Origin: Paracoccaceae bacterium
Lineage (GTDB): Bacteria > Pseudomonadota > Alphaproteobacteria > Rhodobacterales > Rhodobacteraceae
NCBI GenBank assembly: GCA_030626365.1
Contig: DAOUPC010000178.1
Span: 1-6,197 of the forward strand
DNA: 6,197 nucleotides
Direction of reading: 5' to 3'
Program-made: the position numbers and the translations under genes
Shown: piece after piece, positions 4,835 to 6,197 of the stretch
Numbering within the stretch: position 1 is the first letter of the stretch
Layout: each line of letters begins with the position of its first letter
Notes under the pieces: model-generated
The model's input: only the letters and a program-made list of their open reading frames with translations
Told to the model about the DNA's origin: nothing
The model's database searches: none

Positions 4835-6197
4835 ATGGCAGAACAGAAATTCATCGAAGTGCGCGGTGCGCGTGAACACAACCTGAAAGACATCGACGTG
4901 GATATTCCGCGCGATTCGCTGGTGGTGATCACCGGGCTTTCGGGATCGGGAAAATCGTCACTGGCGTTTGATACGGTCTATGCCGAAGGCCAGCGCCGGT
5001 ATGTCGAATCCCTGTCGGCCTATGCGCGCCAGTTCCTTGACATGATGGAAAAGCCGGATGTGGACCACATCAGCGGCCTTAGCCCGGCAATTTCCATCGA
5101 ACAGAAAACCACATCCAAAAACCCGCGTTCGACCGTGGGCACCGTGACCGAGATATACGATTATCTGCGCCTGATGTTCGCCCGCGCCGGCACGCCGTTT
5201 TCCCCCGCCACCGGCAAACCGATCGAGGCCCAGCAGGTGCAGGACATGGTTGACCGGATCATGGGCATGAAGATGGGCACGCGCGCCTATCTGCTGGCCC
5301 CGATCGTGCGTGATCGCAAAGGCGAATACCGCAAGGAATTCCTGGAATTGCGTAAATCCGGGTTTCAGCGGGTCAAGGTGGACGGGGAATTCTACGAACT
5401 GGAAGACGCGCCGACACTGGACAAGAAATTCCGCCACGACATTGATGTGGTGGTGGACCGGATCGTGGTGCGCGAGGGGCTGGAAACCCGGTTGGCCGAC
5501 AGCCTGCGCACCGCGCTTGATCTGGCCGACGGCATTGCCATCCTTGAAACGGCTGGCGATGAACCGGAGCGCCACACATTCTCGGAAAAATTTGCCTGCC
5601 CGGTCAGCGGCTTTACAATCCCCGAAATCGAACCACGGCTGTTTTCCTTCAACGCGCCCTTTGGGGCCTGCCCGGGCTGTGATGGCTTGGGAAAAGAGCT
5701 GTTTTTTGACGAACGCCTTGTGGTGCCCGATGTCACGCTGAAAATCTATGACGGCGCGCTGGCCCCCTGGCGCAAAGGCAAATCGCCCTATTTCCTGCAA
5801 ACCATCGAATCCATCGCCAAACACTATGAATTTGACCGCAATACCACCTGGAAGGACCTGCCAGACCGCGTGCAACAGGTGTTCCTTTATGGTTCTGGCG
5901 ACGAAGAAATATCGTTCCGTTATGATGAAGGGGGGCGTGTCTATCAGATCAGCCGCGTGTTCGAGGGGGTGATCCCCAACATGCAACGGCGCTATCGCGA
6001 AACCGATTCAAACTGGGTCCGCGAAGAATTTGAGCGTTACCAGAACAACCGCCCCTGCCAAACCTGCGAGGGTTTCCGCCTGCGCCCCGAGGCACTGGCG
6101 GTCAAAATCGCCGGGATGCATGTGGGGCAGGTGGTGCAAATGTCGATCCGCGAGGCGCTCGACTGGGTTATTGATGCCCCCAACCACCTGAGCAACC
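4835..6197 (+). CDS. uvrA: UvrABC excinuclease subunit A, N-terminal 454 residues (cut by right edge)
   Basis: The frame from ATG 4835 is open to the right edge with no stop. UvrA is the damage-sensing ABC ATPase dimer that loads UvrB at lesions in nucleotide excision repair. Visible: MAEQKFIEVRGAREHNLKDI at the N terminus; first Walker A GLSGSGKSS (34-42); the YAEGQRRYVESLSAYARQFL segment (49-68) and SPAISIEQKTTSKNPRSTVG (83-102); the UvrB- and DNA-binding insert; a zinc module ACPVSGFTIPEIEPRLFSFN (254-273) continuing to CPGCDGLG (279-286); and CQTCEGFRLRPEA (408-420). In the first zinc module the second Cys of the E. coli CPxC is Ser (C255-P-V-S258), leaving C255, C279 and C282. The signature and Walker B motifs of the first ATPase and the whole second ATPase are beyond the edge. 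The Shine-Dalgarno is weak (GCGGGGGC). The LexA box upstream implies SOS induction. The gene is divergent from the rhodanese gene. Confidence 0.98.
   Translation, partial: MAEQKFIEVRGAREHNLKDIDVDIPRDSLVVITGLSGSGKSSLAFDTVYAEGQRRYVESLSAYARQFLDMMEKPDVDHISGLSPAISIEQKTTSKNPRSTVGTVTEIYDYLRLMFARAGTPFSPATGKPIEAQQVQDMVDRIMGMKMGTRAYLLAPIVRDRKGEYRKEFLELRKSGFQRVKVDGEFYELEDAPTLDKKFRHDIDVVVDRIVVREGLETRLADSLRTALDLADGIAILETAGDEPERHTFSEKFACPVSGFTIPEIEPRLFSFNAPFGACPGCDGLGKELFFDERLVVPDVTLKIYDGALAPWRKGKSPYFLQTIESIAKHYEFDRNTTWKDLPDRVQQVFLYGSGDEEISFRYDEGGRVYQISRVFEGVIPNMQRRYRETDSNWVREEFERYQNNRPCQTCEGFRLRPEALAVKIAGMHVGQVVQMSIREALDWVIDAPNHLSN

Noticed and set aside
4958..5986. 342-codon open frame on the minus strand opposite uvrA
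   Set aside because: It lies wholly antisense to the unmistakable UvrA coding frame; long antisense frames are expected in GC-rich genes with third-position bias, and the translation resembles no family I know.
1..6197. CRISPR array, tRNA, rRNA or a multi-gene defence island
   Set aside because: No regularly spaced repeats, no tRNA-like cloverleaf and no nuclease, helicase or toxin-antitoxin genes were seen; only the glycosylase looks like accessory cargo.

Overview
The window is GC-rich chromosomal DNA from an alphaproteobacterium, most likely of the Rhodobacteraceae (Roseobacter-like). Three things point there: a LexA box of the alphaproteobacterial type (GTTC-N7-GTTC) upstream of uvrA; a UvrA with the CPVSGFTIPEIEPRLFSFN stretch I associate with that class; and a divergent polysaccharide deacetylase (YibQ/DUF610-like) whose C-terminal sequence resembles Rhodobacteraceae homologues as I remember them. 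No database was searched.

Layout, left to right. (1) On the minus strand a tryptophan-biosynthesis cluster reads right to left: trpG (2411-1830), trpD (1833-817), a family-1-like uracil-DNA glycosylase (814-125), then the first 42 codons of trpC, which runs off the left edge. The junctions are 4-bp ATGA overlaps (trpG/trpD and ung/trpC) or a 2-bp gap (trpD/ung), so the glycosylase sits inside the trp operon as if it belonged there. Its G+C is about 45% by hand count (309 of 690), against about 63% in a sampled line of trpD, which suggests a horizontally acquired cargo gene. (2) Divergent from trpG, separated by 185 bp, is a plus-strand gene for a membrane-anchored periplasmic protein with a very long Pro/Ala/Gly-rich linker and a C-terminal YibQ-like domain with eroded active-site motifs. 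(3) Convergent to it is a small minus-strand single-domain rhodanese. (4) A 203-bp divergent intergenic region carries a tandem 16-bp repeat, a short dyad and the LexA box. (5) uvrA starts at 4835 on the plus strand and is cut by the right edge after 454 codons.

The trp genes supply consecutive steps from chorismate to indole-3-glycerol phosphate: glutamine amidotransferase, phosphoribosyl transfer, then indole-glycerol-phosphate synthase. trpE, the partner of trpG, is not directly upstream of trpG here. UvrA (nucleotide excision repair, LexA-controlled) and the glycosylase (base excision repair) are both repair genes, but they are in different transcription units and no LexA box was seen at the glycosylase. 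The most unusual object is the glycosylase: it keeps the core catalytic residues (D65, Y67, F78, N123, H189) but has HPMARP where family 1 has HPSPLS, so it has lost the usual DNA-intercalating Leu and two DNA-pinching Ser residues.
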